Source: Aquatica leii (Eukaryota > Arthropoda > Insecta > Coleoptera > Lampyridae). Taken from it: 64,000 nucleotides of DNA. The stretch covers positions 89,405,912 through 89,469,911 of the forward strand of contig CM069436.1 in the NCBI GenBank assembly GCA_035610365.1, written 5' to 3'. The notes under the pieces were generated by a model. That model was not told the DNA's origin. It was given only the letters and a program-made list of their open reading frames with translations, and searched no databases. The translations under genes were made by a program, and so were the position numbers. Of the stretch, positions 51,898 to 63,600 are shown one piece after another; the stretch's first letter is position 1; each line of letters starts with the position of its first letter.

Positions 51898-54414
51898 CAG
51901 TGGTCTGCATGAAAATCGGCCCTGATACCGTTCTTGACGATGCTTATGTAAAATGACCTCCTGAATCCAAAAATGAGCTCCGTTTTTACCCATTACCCAC
52001 TTATTTTGGGGGAACTTTAATTTAATTTTATTTTTTGCATTTTTTTTAGAATTTTAACTTATAGCCGTTAAACATCCCAAAGCAGGTAATAAAATTTATA
52101 CCAAAGTATATGGCAAACGTTTTGCTATAAAATGTATATAGAAACAACAATAAAATACAAATATATAAGAACAGTAAAAAAATATAAATAAACAGTTAGG
52201 AAGATTCACTGCACGACGCTGGCGATCTCAATACCACATGCAGGTTTGAACAGGAATTTTCGACAGGCTTGAACTTGCATTACTCTTCTCATTATAGTAT
52301 ATTACATTGTTTGCTTAACTGCTTCGATCAGTACATCTATAGCTGTTGCAGAGTTAACTTGTTGACGTTTTAAACGTGCTGGATTTTGTGTTCATTTTTG
52401 TTCATTTGTGTAAAACAGTAAAACTACTTTTACTCCGGATTTTTTCAAGTGACTGTTTAGTTATGCCACGCGAGTGTAAAAATCATCCCGTAGCTTCTGC
52501 TATGTCTGCGGAGAATTAACTTTAAAAGCCCAACGAAAACCCCTTTCTCCGCTTGTTAAAACAGATTATAAATTGTACTTTGATTGTCAAGTTGGCGACC
52601 AGGACAAGACTTGGGCTCCATCAGTTTGCTGTACGACTTGTTACAGTAGTTTGACCAAATGGCTCGAAGGTACCCGTAAATTAATACCATTTGCTGTGCC
52701 CATGGTTTGGCGTGAACCTCGCTGTCATCTTACAGATTGTTACTTTTGTATGACTTCCACCGTCGGGTTTTCGAGCAAAAGTAATCATACAATTTAGTAT
52801 CCCAATATTCAGCTAGAGTCTTAGAAGACCTGTTCCTCATAACGATACTTTGCCAATCCCAGAGCCCCCAAACACTTATATTCTAGAGCCGGAAATTGAT
52901 TTAAAAGACTCTGAGCCACAACCTGGGGCTTCGAATGATACGGTCAATGATGATGAAGAGTATTCCGCAGATTTAGTTTCTCGGCAACCTCACCTCTTCA
53001 CTCAATCGGAATTAAATGATCTTGTCAGGGATTTGCAGTTACCTAAGACTAAATCTCAGCTTCTAGGATCGCGACTTCAACAGTGGAATCTCTTAGAAAA
53101 GGGAGTAAAAATATCTTCTTACAGAACCAGACAAGCAACCCTGAAATGTCTTTTCTCAGCAGATAAAGGTTTAGTGTTTTGTCCTAATGCAAATTTGTTG
53201 ATGACAGAGCTACAGATGCCATGTGACCCAGACAAATGGAGACTGCTTATAGACTCATTAAAAACAAGCTTAAAAGTTGTCCTGTTGGCAAATGGGAATG
53301 ACTTCCCAACAGTTCCAGTTGCATACTCTGTTGATATGAAGGAAACGTACAAAAACATCTTCAGAATCATCGATAAAATTAGTTATCATCATTATAAGTG
53401 GAAACTTTGCGCTGACTTTGCTCTACTCACGAGCCTGCAATCAGGATTCACAAAATATTGCTGCTTCCTTTGTGAATGGGATAACCGAGCCCGAGATAAA
53501 CATTACATCGTACGGGACTGGCCTCTGCGAGAAAATCTTATTCCTGGTCAGAAAAATGTTGCCCACAATCCTTTGGTTCCGAAGAAAAATATTTACTTAT
53601 CACCTTTACACATCAAACTTGGATTGATCAAGCAGTTTGTGAAAGCAGTGGACAAGACAGGTAGCGCATTTCAATTTTTGAAAACTAACTTTCCTCGTCT
53701 TAGCAAAGCTAAAATCAAAGAAGGCGTTTTGGTTGGTCCCCAGATTAGACAACTCTTCCAAGATTCGACGTTTATTGAACACCTAAATCGAAAAGAAAAA
53801 CGAGCTTGGCTTGCATTTCAAAACGTTTGTAAGAACTTCCTGGGTAACCACAAAAGTGAAGATTATGTCGCTCACGTCGAGGAACTGCTTTTAGCGTACA
53901 AAGACATAGGATGTAACATGTCTCTTAAAGTTCACTTCCTTCACTCGCATCTGGACTTTTTTTCTGAAAATTTAGGAGTAGTCTCGGATGAACACGGGGA
54001 ACGGTTCCATCAAGACATCGCTAAGCTGGAGAAGAGATTTTCAGGGAAGTGGAATGCAAGCATGTTGGCAAAGTACTGCTGGTTTTTGAAACGAGAGAGC
54101 TGTACCTCAGGGTATAAAAGGAAAGCAAGCACCAAGTAACGATGAATATCTTTTTATTTATTACTGTTTATAGCCAAAATAGTTCTTTTTCCCATATAAA
54201 TTAAATTCATGTCCATATATTTATTATTATAATAATTTTATTTTATTATCGTTCGATAAATAAATTATAATTAATTTATCGAAAAGTGGTAAAATTAGAG
54301 ATTTGGGGCTCCCTCGAAAATGTTGGGTGATGAAAGAAAACGGAAGACATATTTGGATTGAGGACGTCATTTTACATAAGAATCACCCGGAATAGTGTCA
54401 GAGCTCGATAAAAA
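51898..54414 (+). mobile_element. DNA transposon of unplaced family, copy c (about 2.5 kb)
   Basis: The left end CAGTGGTCTGC at 51898 is intact. The right inverted repeat stops at GCTCGATAAAAA, having lost the terminal ~20 bp. The insertion split an R1 repeat: left flank GTAAATT, right flank ATTATTTGAATT. Comparison with uninterrupted R1 copies (GTAAATTATTC) points to a 3-4 bp target duplication (ATT or AATT). Confidence 0.85.
52463..54139 (+). pseudogene. transposase-like protein of the 2.5 kb transposon, copy c
   Basis: MPREC at 52463 is followed by the same one-base loss as copy b. The N-terminal CxxC part reopens at 52573. From 52850 to 54139 a single frame of 429 residues is open, the longest in the family: [101 protein letters not shown] and the C-terminus [21 protein letters not shown] nine-base in-frame deletion changes [10 protein letters not shown] to CADFALL, so a conserved core block is damaged. 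The two together make activity unlikely. Confidence 0.75.
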
Positions 54415-54760
54415 ATTATTTGAATTATTTTACAGTTTGTTATAGAGTTAATTCTTCCTAATAATTTATTCCAATAATTTTTTTTAACATTAACAGTTTA
54501 TTACATATTTGACTTGTTTATATACGGAGTGCTGGATCTTATTTAGATTATCTTTGGATGTACCCACGATAACTCTCATACTCGAAAAGTCTTAGTAACT
54601 TGAAATTTGGTGTAGAGCTGGCTTTTTATATTCTTTCTGCTTTGTCAAAAGATCGGTTTGATAAAGAAACCAAAAGTGGGTGTATCCGCCATTTTTAACA
54701 GTTTTTCTTATATAATTTTGTACGTATGTAAATTATTCGAATTATTTTTACAGTTACTTC
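54415..54760 (+). repeat. R1 repeat: right part of copy 3 plus partial copy 4
   Basis: 54415-54490 completes copy 3 (ATTATTTGAATTATTTTACAG). From 54500 another partial unit repeats TTGACTTGTTTATATACGGA, TACCCACGATAACTCT, TGTAGAGCTGGCTTTT and TACGTATGTAAATTATTCGA. Copies 2, 3 and 4 therefore form a head-to-tail cluster. Confidence 0.7.
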
Positions 54761-55379
54761 AATCGTGTACATATCACTTCAAAATGGTTTTATGACAACA
54801 TAACCTTAAAAAAATATGTAGATAATCCTTCATCATTCCTTATAAGAAAGTCGTGTGGTGACCACGTCATTTTTTTTGGATAGTGATGATATTTTATACG
54901 ATCACAGTTATGATCTAAAAGAAAGTAGTATTGAGTCTGATGACGATGACAATGCGACTGCCAGAGCGGTACTTTTTTTAATGTTTATTCAGATACGTCT
55001 AAAAAGTAAAAATTATCCAATACAATATCATTGTCTGAGTCAATTCCATCAAGTACAGAGTGTTCTAAATTTTTGAGGTATACGCGAAAGTTTGATTTTC
55101 GCAATTTTCGACACATGGCGATATTTCGGTTATTTTTCAAAGTAGAGAAAAACGGTTTATGTGCTCTTAAGGCACTTTTTTAGATAAAATGCAATGGCCT
55201 TGTATAATTGTAAATAATAATAATAATAAAGTGAGCGAAAATATGAGGAAGCAAGAAACAAAGTTAACACTAAAATTAGAAACAACAAAGAAAAGAATTT
55301 TTAAGCATTTACGAGGTATAGTATATGGAATCCGATTTATACGGAACGTGTGGAAAATGTTTCAAAACCAGCAAAAAGA
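54761..55379. other. unassigned sequence upstream of LINE 3' end
   Basis: A short plus-strand frame at 54855-55076 has an acidic stretch (SSIESDDDDN) but resembles nothing I can name. Confidence 0.3.
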
Positions 55380-56165
55380 GATAAACTAATACGTTCAATA
55401 AATGATGTATTAAGAGAAGAGTGGACGAGATATTTAAAATCTCTGTATGCAGATACTTCAACACAGACAAACACTCAAACACGTGAAGATACACCACAAA
55501 ACAAGCCTAAATTTAATAGCCAACGGTGAAAACGATCTGCAGATACTATTACATAAATTTAACGTTACAGTTAAAGAGTATATCATGAAAGTGTCTGTAG
55601 CGAAAACAAAAACTCTAGTAGCAACAAAAAAACTATTACGATATAAATTAGAATTGGACGGAAAGGTCACAGAGCAAGTGATAAAGTTTTATTTCCTAAG
55701 AGTGGAGATATCAAATAACCGTGATTTGTACAAAGATACGTAAAAACAGACAACAAAAGCCACAAAAATAACAGGGCGTCTCACAAACCATATGGAGAAA
55801 TAAATACATGCATGCAGATAGCAAAATCAAGATATATGCATATAAAACCGTTGTGAAACCGGTACGCAATAGAAACTGTAACCAAAACAAAAAGAGACAG
55901 ACAAACAAATGCATCAACCAGAGACACGCAAAATACAAGACTTCGCCAAGTGGTATAAAGAAAGAAAACGGCAATGAAGCCAACACGTGAATAGAATGAC
56001 AGAAGTTCTAATAGCCCAGATTTGTTGAACAAAACGCCTTGGTGGAAAAAGATCTTTGTGAAGATTATCTAAGCAATGGACAGAAAGCTGGGAATCATCA
56101 TCCTTTAAATAACACGAAAAATTATAATGTAACTAGAACAAAAAGAAGAAAAAGAAGAAGAAGAA
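55380..56165 (+). pseudogene. 3' end of an endonuclease-type LINE
   Basis: SVAKTKTLVATKKLLRYKLE, then VTEQVIKFYFLRVEISNNRD and remnants of TKATKITGRLTNHM match the segment after the RT active site in RTE/Dong-like LINEs ('VSKTKTM...YLG..I'). A damaged W-K-E-SW region follows, and the element ends with AACAAAAAGAAGAAAAAG-type repeats, a simple-sequence tail. Likely the same family as 37200-39195. 5'-truncated. Confidence 0.65.
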
Positions 56166-57110
56166 AACTACTTAACGTTAACATCTCAGAAAAATCACCG
56201 GTAAAACATTTTTTGGATAAAAATCTTAAGGAAAATGATTTTAAAAACAATCTTTCGGCATAGAGAGGTTATGTGGTTTATTTAAAGCGTCGTTTACACC
56301 AAATCCGTCTGAAGAAAGGTGGTGTTTGAGTAGGGAATATGAAATTAGGTTTCTTCCTTAAACAAATATTTATTAGAAAAAATAGACATAGATATTCGGA
56401 TTGATCTAAATCGACTATTAGAAGGTAAAAATATATAACAGACAAAGAACACCTCCAATCGTCATTTACATTTATATAAGACTGCCATCTGATATGATTA
56501 ATACCCGATGACTGAGAAATTGGATTTGATGCAATAACAGATAGATTGAGTATATCGGAAACGTCTTTTATCTGTGTCTGTTGAAAATATGTGGGTGTAA
56601 AATTTTTTATAATATTACCTACTAAATATCTAGGTTTGGTGCAAAATTGCAAAGAATATTAATAGGTTTCTATCCAAATTCTACAGTAGTAATGCAATTA
56701 CACACAAGAAGAAAACACGATAAAGTAACAAGAACTCTGAAACAACTAAATTAGAAAAAAATGAACGTTAAATAATACTAATGATTACTTATGATAACAA
56801 CCAACCGTACATACGATCGACAGCAAAATGTGATAAGAAGTAAAAGGTTACTTACGGTGTTCTACCCCTTACTGGTACAAGGTGCAATCAGCCTAAAAAC
56901 AAATAAACGGGTGTATCGCCGTGGTATCACAAATATAGTTAATTTAGTTACAACCAACTCTGAAAAACGACGTGCGCTAGGCTTCCAATTTTCTTGATTT
57001 GTAGTTTTTTTTTCATTCAGTACAGGTTGATAGTCTGACTTCAAAATAAACGATGCAAAATCTATACAAGGCGATGAGCAATAAAAGATTTTTAACATAA
57101 CACCTGTTTC
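56166..57110. other. unassigned AT-rich sequence
   Basis: Frames at 56278-56652 and 56791-57098 look like chance or unplaceable relics. No element ends were recognised. Confidence 0.35.
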
Positions 57111-58005
57111 TATGCAATGTTGGACATAGGCTTTCTCTTTAAATTTCTATTTCTGTCTTTATCTATGCTAATCCTGGTTTGTTGGCGGCCTACACTCCTT
57201 CACTCAATTTCTAGGTTTTGTTAAAATTTTTTGCTTGTTCTCAGTTGATCTAAATAAATATATTCTCATACTATCTTTACAGCTTGGTCGTTTATCTTTA
57301 TATCTGTGTTGTCTTGTTGGTTTTTTAAAAATAATTAATTCAAAAGGTGGTTCGTCTAGCGTCCCTCCACTGCGGTCTCCTTGGTTCTTTTGTGCACCTC
57401 TGATTTATTACTTCCTCGTCAGTTTTATTTCGTCAATGAAGTCCAGAAGTTTATTCCAAGGGGCTTTTTTCAACTCATCATCGGTTAGCTTTGGTTTTCC
57501 GAGAATCGTTGTGCGTTGCATTTGATACGCTTCGCATTTGCACAGCAGATGCTGCGGAGTCTCGTTGTCTTCCAAGCATCCATTGCATAAGGGGTTACTT
57601 TGCAGTCCCATTTTATGCATATGTCTGTTAAGGCCACAGTGCCCTGTAATTAGTCCCGTCAGTTTCTTTAATTTTTGTCGACTCATGCTTGATAGTGCAG
57701 TTTGAGTGTTTAATTGTGGCTCTGTGAGGAAGAGTTTTGTGGGCCTAATACTTGAAGAGTTTTTCCATAGTTTTTTATGCTCCGCTGCAAGTTTGCTGCA
57801 AATTATTTCTTTTCCGGTCTCGTATGCGAGTCCGAAGATGGGTTCAGGTCCGATATATGTCCCTGCTGTGCCCTTTTTTGCTAGTGCGTCCGCCATTAGG
57901 TTACCCTTTACATTCTGGTTTTTTGGTATCCAGATGAGCTGCACATATTGGCGATTTTCCAATATTTCCAGATTGTTTATGCATGCCATAATCAGTCTTG
58001 TTGGT
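57111..58005 (-). pseudogene. 5'-truncated LINE with RNase H domain (I/LOA-like)
   Basis: The frame 57408-57989 on the minus strand is open for 193 residues. YVQLIWIPKNQNVKGNLMAD and ALAKKG are the C-terminal RNase H motif (VPGH.GI.GNE.AD..AK) with its last Asp. LKKLTGLITGHCGLNRHMHK, NPLCNGCLEDNETPQHLLCK and CEAY follow, the terminal Cys/His segment of LINE ORF2 proteins. The 3' untranslated part extends to ~57111 with ATGTTGGACATAGGC, a motif common near insect LINE ends. The 5' side is lost. The long open frame suggests a fairly young insertion. The clade is inferred from the presence of RNase H. Confidence 0.7.
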
Positions 58006-58149
58006 TAGTCATTATTTTTGTTATTGTTCTTATTGCGTGGTTATGGCTCTTTGTGATGAAATTTTGTTTTGTCTTTAAATAGTTATCTAAAAACTTCCAG
58101 TGTTTCTTCTGCAACTTACGGCATGAGACACTGACTCAAACGTTTAAAA

Positions 58150-58425
58150 TCATAACAAACGTTTCAGATTTTGAAGCATCATTAAGCTTTTTGTCACATG
58201 AAAAGAATTTTTGTTGTTGTCACAATGATTTCTTTTGTAACGCCGATCTCTCGCATTGTATTTTGCTGCAATTTGGTTTTTATTAAAATTATTTGTTAAT
58301 TGTTGTTGGAAGTTACTGAAACGGGTCACATTATTGTAATTAACATTATTGGTTTGCATGGGGCGTGAATGATTATCTCTGAGGTGGGAGTAATATGATG
58401 TTCGTCGTTTATAGTTAATCTTCAT
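58150..58425 (-). other. Asn-rich open frame, unassigned
   Basis: Minus-strand frame of 91 residues, rich in Asn, Arg and Lys (NNVNYNNVTRF, NNFNKNQIAAKYNARDRRYK). The composition recalls retrotransposon gag tails, but no zinc knuckle is complete. It lies just upstream of the truncated LINE and may be unrelated. Confidence 0.25.
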
Positions 58426-58599
58426 TAATTTTTCTACGGCTTTTCGACTTCACGATACAAGACTATTTCTATTTAATATTTGAGTGCAAAGTACCCGCCG
58501 AAGAAATTTACAAAATGTTTACTTTTATTACAGAATATTCTACAAGTTTACATTTATTTTTTTCTTTTAAGTTTGAAATGAATGGTTATGTAATTGTTA

Positions 58600-60630
58600 T
58601 AATTTTTTTGTTGGTGTCTTATATTCTATTTTCAATATAATGCTTTTTTGTTTGTTTTGAATTTGAAGAGTGTGTTAGAGTATGTACTCGTTATTAAATG
58701 GCACTGTTTTCAAAGAATTTGTGGCAGCACTTCTTCCCTTACTCAATAGAATTTTTCAAACGTTTTTTACAACAGAATTATCCTTTTAAAGTGTTGTTAT
58801 ATAACTGTTGGTATCGTTTATCCAGAAGGACGGATATCACAAATTATTATTACAAAAACAAGCGTGTACTTAAAATCAAACAAAAAATCGCTTTACACAA
58901 ATTATTCTACGTAGTGTTGCATAGATAGATCTTTTAGGTAAGGGTGAAACTATTTAGTGAGCCCGGATTGATTCTTTAATACAAATTGTCTATATAACGT
59001 GGTAGGTATTGGATGTAAACGTTCAGTATGTAGAGTAATTCTCAGATTCATAAAATTGCTATTCATTAGACAGCCGAGAAAGTGGGATCTCACATTTAGT
59101 GTTAATGTGTTTAAAGCAACTATTAACTGTGTATAACACAAAGTTAATAAACGTGTTGCATAGCGTGCTACAATCATGCAAAAAATTACTTTCACAACCA
59201 AAATCTAACGTTGCCAAGATTTTCTAAAGTCATATTCATTCAACATGCGATTTAATAAGCGATGGTCTAAAATAATTATAAAAAACCTGTTAGTGACAGA
59301 GCACCAGGTTACTAGTATAAACGTTTTACGTTAAACATACATGTTTTCTTAATTGTTGTCCTGTATTATATAAAATCTTAAGCTCTCGCGGTTATTTTGT
59401 TTATGATTATAAGCGTCATTTCTGTATTATATTCTCAAAACAATGCTTTCATGTTTGCTTTGGGTCTGAGGAGTGCTTTTTTGTTTGGTATTTTTAAGTT
59501 TCTGTTTATTTAGTAAAATAATTTATTGCTACCAATGCACAATATCGGAGAATGTACTCGTAGATCAACTACGCCACTATTTTCTACATTACAATGTCTG
59601 ATTGATCTTCATGCGGCAGTACTTCTTGACTTTTTTTGGTAGTTTACTCAATAAAATGTCTCTCGATTTTTTTTAAAGAGTCAACCCCTAGATGCATCTT
59701 CATTCAACAATATTCAGACATTCAACTTCTTGGCATTATTAGTTTAATTTTACTTTTGGTACTGGGTTTCCTTTTAGAAACCGCTTCAGAAGACTGTTCT
59801 CCATTTCTAAGAAGTTTCACTGTGCTTAATATGGCTTAAGAGTTTTTTTTTCTAATTTTGTTTTTCGCTTCTAACCATTCACTCAAGTGCTAATTTCAGT
59901 TAATGATGATTTCTATTTGTTTAGGATTTTTTGTAAATCTATAACAATTACTGCATTTTTTTTAATGTCATTTGTAGATGTGGCATCTTTTTTGTGATTC
60001 TTTGTACTGTAACTTGTTTGTTTTTAGAACTAATTTTTATTTATGTAATTATCAAAATCTTTAACAAACCGACCACGACTTATAGATCTTTTGTAGTTAG
60101 CAAGTTTTTTTTTGTTTTGATCTTTTAGTAGAAAGTAACTCGGTACTGTCTGTATACCTCGGTTAACGGAGCTGTTTTTTTTTGTGTTCACTATTATCGT
60201 ACTCTCTTGTTTTTATCAGCAGTTTAACAGGTTTTTTTGGCATGTTGATCGCCTAACTCTTTTTGTTAGATTTTTAGTTTCTTGTTTCTTCTTTTAAAAG
60301 TGTATTAAAATATGTTTTTATTTGATTTTAACCAGAAACCCGTACGTGGTTACATAACCACGTCATTCAAACTTCAAGTTTTTAAAATATAGTTTCTTTA
60401 ATTTTTTGCTTATAAAAAAAATATTTTTGTTTTTTCTTATTTAGATATAACTATATAACTATATTATAATATCAAATATACTTTTTATTAACTTTTTCCT
60501 TTCTTAAGACACAGATTGATTCTCAAAAATTGTGTGCAATTTTTCAAATCAATTTTTATCAAAAAAGAAACGATCAATAGTTAATGATGAAGTTATGGTA
60601 ACTTGTGGATGTAAAAAGAGAAAAATTAAA
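58600..60630. repeat. T-rich region with a diverged direct duplication
   Basis: 58612-58760 and 59412-59690 share in order TTATATTCT, CAATGCTTT, ATGTACTCG, GGCAGTACTTC-like and ACTCAATA blocks, about 800 bp apart. No protein, RNA or element ends were recognised. It precedes the BEL/Pao element and could include its eroded 5' part. Confidence 0.3.
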
Positions 60631-60639
60631 AGTAACGGT

Positions 60640-63600
60640 TCTTGAAGAAACTTTTTAACGTTGGTCTGTTCATCATTCGTGATGCTTACGGAACCTTTCA
60701 TATTGAACGGGGTATTTTGGATGCTGGCAGTCAATCTTCGTTTATTAGTATCCATCTTCGGGACATCTTACAATTAGACTTGCTGGACGCGAATGTTTCG
60801 GTTGTAGGTATAGGTCAAACTCGCTCAAAAACTCTAACGAGATGTTCGTTAAACATAGAATCTTGTCATAGCACATTTAGAATATCTCTCTCATGTTTAG
60901 TGATTAATAATATTACGGGAGTTACACCCAAAATTGATCCCGTTCTTTTGTAAGTTTCAAATCATATTCAATTTGCTGATTCGGAATTCTACAAACCTGG
61001 AAAAACAGATTTGTTAATAGGCGCTGATTGGTTTTGGTCAATATTGGACACTGAACAAGTTAGTCTCGGTCCCAATCTACCCGTTTTACAGAAAACACAT
61101 CTTGGCTGGGTGGTTTGTGGTCCTATTACTCTTGGAACCAATAATGCAATTCAATGTAATCTTAGCACTTCGTCACTCGAGTCACGATTATTGAGTCAAG
61201 TTACTAAGTTTTGGGAAATAGAAAATGGTCCTTTAGATAAACCCTTAACTTCCGAAGAGCGTGACTGCGAAATACACTTTAACAACAGCACAACGCGTAA
61301 CTCCGAAGGACGTTTTGTAGTATCTATTCCATTAAAGATTAGTGCTTTTAAATTAGGCGAATCTTGTAGCGTAGCTGAAAACCGATTGTTATCTTTAGAA
61401 AAACGTTTGCAAGCTAACGAAAGGCTTCTCCATATGTATGTTTCATTTATGACGGAATATGAATATTTAGGGCATATGTCGGTTTCGAATCCTGATTCTG
61501 ATCAGGTGTCTTATTATCTTCCCCACCGTCTTGAAAGAGGAGAGCATTTCGACAATTTTTGAGTTGTCTTTAACGGATCATCGGTGTCATCATCTGGATA
61601 TTCTCTTAACTTCTTGCAAATGATTGGCCTTACAATCCAACAGGACCTTTTCTCAATTTTGTTACGATTTCGCAAATATCAGTACGCGTTTTCGGCTGAT
61701 GTAGAAAAGATGTATCGGCAGGTATTGATAGCTCCACATCAACGATCGTTACAGAAAAAGCTTTGGCGTTCGTCCCCTTTAAATGAAATAAAAGAATATA
61801 ATTTAAATATGGTGACCTATGGCACCGCCGCTGCTTCCTATCTTGCTATTAGGTGTCTGACACAACAAGGTAAAGATTGTTCATCTTCTTAATCTCATAT
61901 TTTTAGAATTTTTATTAACGACTTCTATGTAAATGACGTTTTGTCTGGCGCAGACACTATTTATGAAACGCAAATTATATGTTCTGAATTGTCATCTGTT
62001 CTATCATCAGCTTGTTTTTAACTTAGAAAATGGATAGCCAACCACCCTGGTGAACTTTCACTTGTAAAGAAAACTAATTTACTGTCCAAAGGCTATGGAA
62101 TTCTCACATGAACTCACAGAAACGTTAGGTTTAGTTTGGGCATTTTCTCTCGATACTTTTATGTTCTCTATTTCCAAACCGCGTAACCAAAAAGTATCTA
62201 AACGAATCATTCTCTCGGAGATATTGCAGATATTTGACCCTCTTGGTTTAGTAAGCCCTTGCATAGTAACGGTAAAATTCTTGCTACAGCGATTTTGGCT
62301 CGAAAAACTTTCGTGGGATGATCCTATCCTTACTGGTCTTCTTAGACATTGGACGTCTTTAAGAGAAGGTTTCTTGGAATTAAACAATTTGGAAATTGAT
62401 AGAAAGGTCATTTGTAAAAATCCTAAAGGTATCCAAATCCTTCTGTGACGCTTCAACACAAGGTTACGGGGCTTGCATTTACTTACGCTCAACAGACGAG
62501 CATTATGTTCATTATGTCAATGTATTGTGTTTACGAACGCGGGTAGCACCCTTAAAACCTATGACAATTCCTAGGTTGGAATTATGTGGTGCAGTAATTC
62601 TCGCTAAATTAGTTTCACAAGTCATCAATGCTTTGGACATTCAATGCGATGACATCATCTTATGGACAGACTCTACGATTGTATTAGGATGGTTGAAAAC
62701 TTCGGTAAGTTCCCTCAAACCCTTCGTAGGTAATCGTGTGTTCGATATGTTGGAACTAGTTTCCGAACCAAAATGGCGCCATGTGCCAACTGAAACGAAT
62801 CCCGCGGATATTCTAACGCGTGGCATTTCACCGTCGCAGCTGAAAACTTGTAATTTATGGTAGCATGGCCCCCTTTGGTTGGTCAATGATAGTTTAATGT
62901 GGCCCTTTTTTACTGAGTCTCTTCCAAGTTTACCGGAATTAAAGTTAGAGAAGACGGTCAACTTAGCTCAACATTGCAGCAATTACTTTCTAACGAAATA
63001 TTCTTCGCTCACCCGTTTGCAGCGTGTTTTTGCGTATATTTTACGTTTTAGACAATGCTTCAGGCTCGTTACTTAAACTTGTTGGTTCTCTATCGAGCAA
63101 GGAATTGCAAACTTCACTACTTCGTCTTGTCAAAATTGTTCAAGAAGAGTGTTTCGAGCAAGAACTTAATGTTTTGAAAAGAGGGAAAAGCCTCAATCTA
63201 TTTATAGACTCAGATGGTTTACTACGCGTTGGTGGTCGTTTTCATAATTCGGACTTACCATATTCTGCTAAGCATTCTTTATTACTTCCTCAGAAGCATC
63301 AATTCACTCGTCTTGTGTTTGAAAGACTGCATATTATCCTCTTTCACGTCGGTCCACAAATGCTACTTTCTTCTGTGCGACAGTCTTTTTGGCCTATTTC
63401 AGTGCGCAGCTTGACCAAACAAGCTGTGGAAAATTGTGTTAGATGTTTTAAAATGTCTCCTAGGCATGTTAATCCGTTGATGGGAAATCTCCCAGCTTCG
63501 CATGTCTCTTCTTCTTCCCCATTTACTCATGTAGGTGTAGATTATTATGGGCCGATTATTGTTAAGACGTCAAAGAGGCGCAGATCTAAAACATCAAAAT

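Noticed and set aside
55711..56032. Minus-strand Phe/Leu/Cys-rich frames as membrane proteins
   Set aside because: Antisense of the LINE 3' end.
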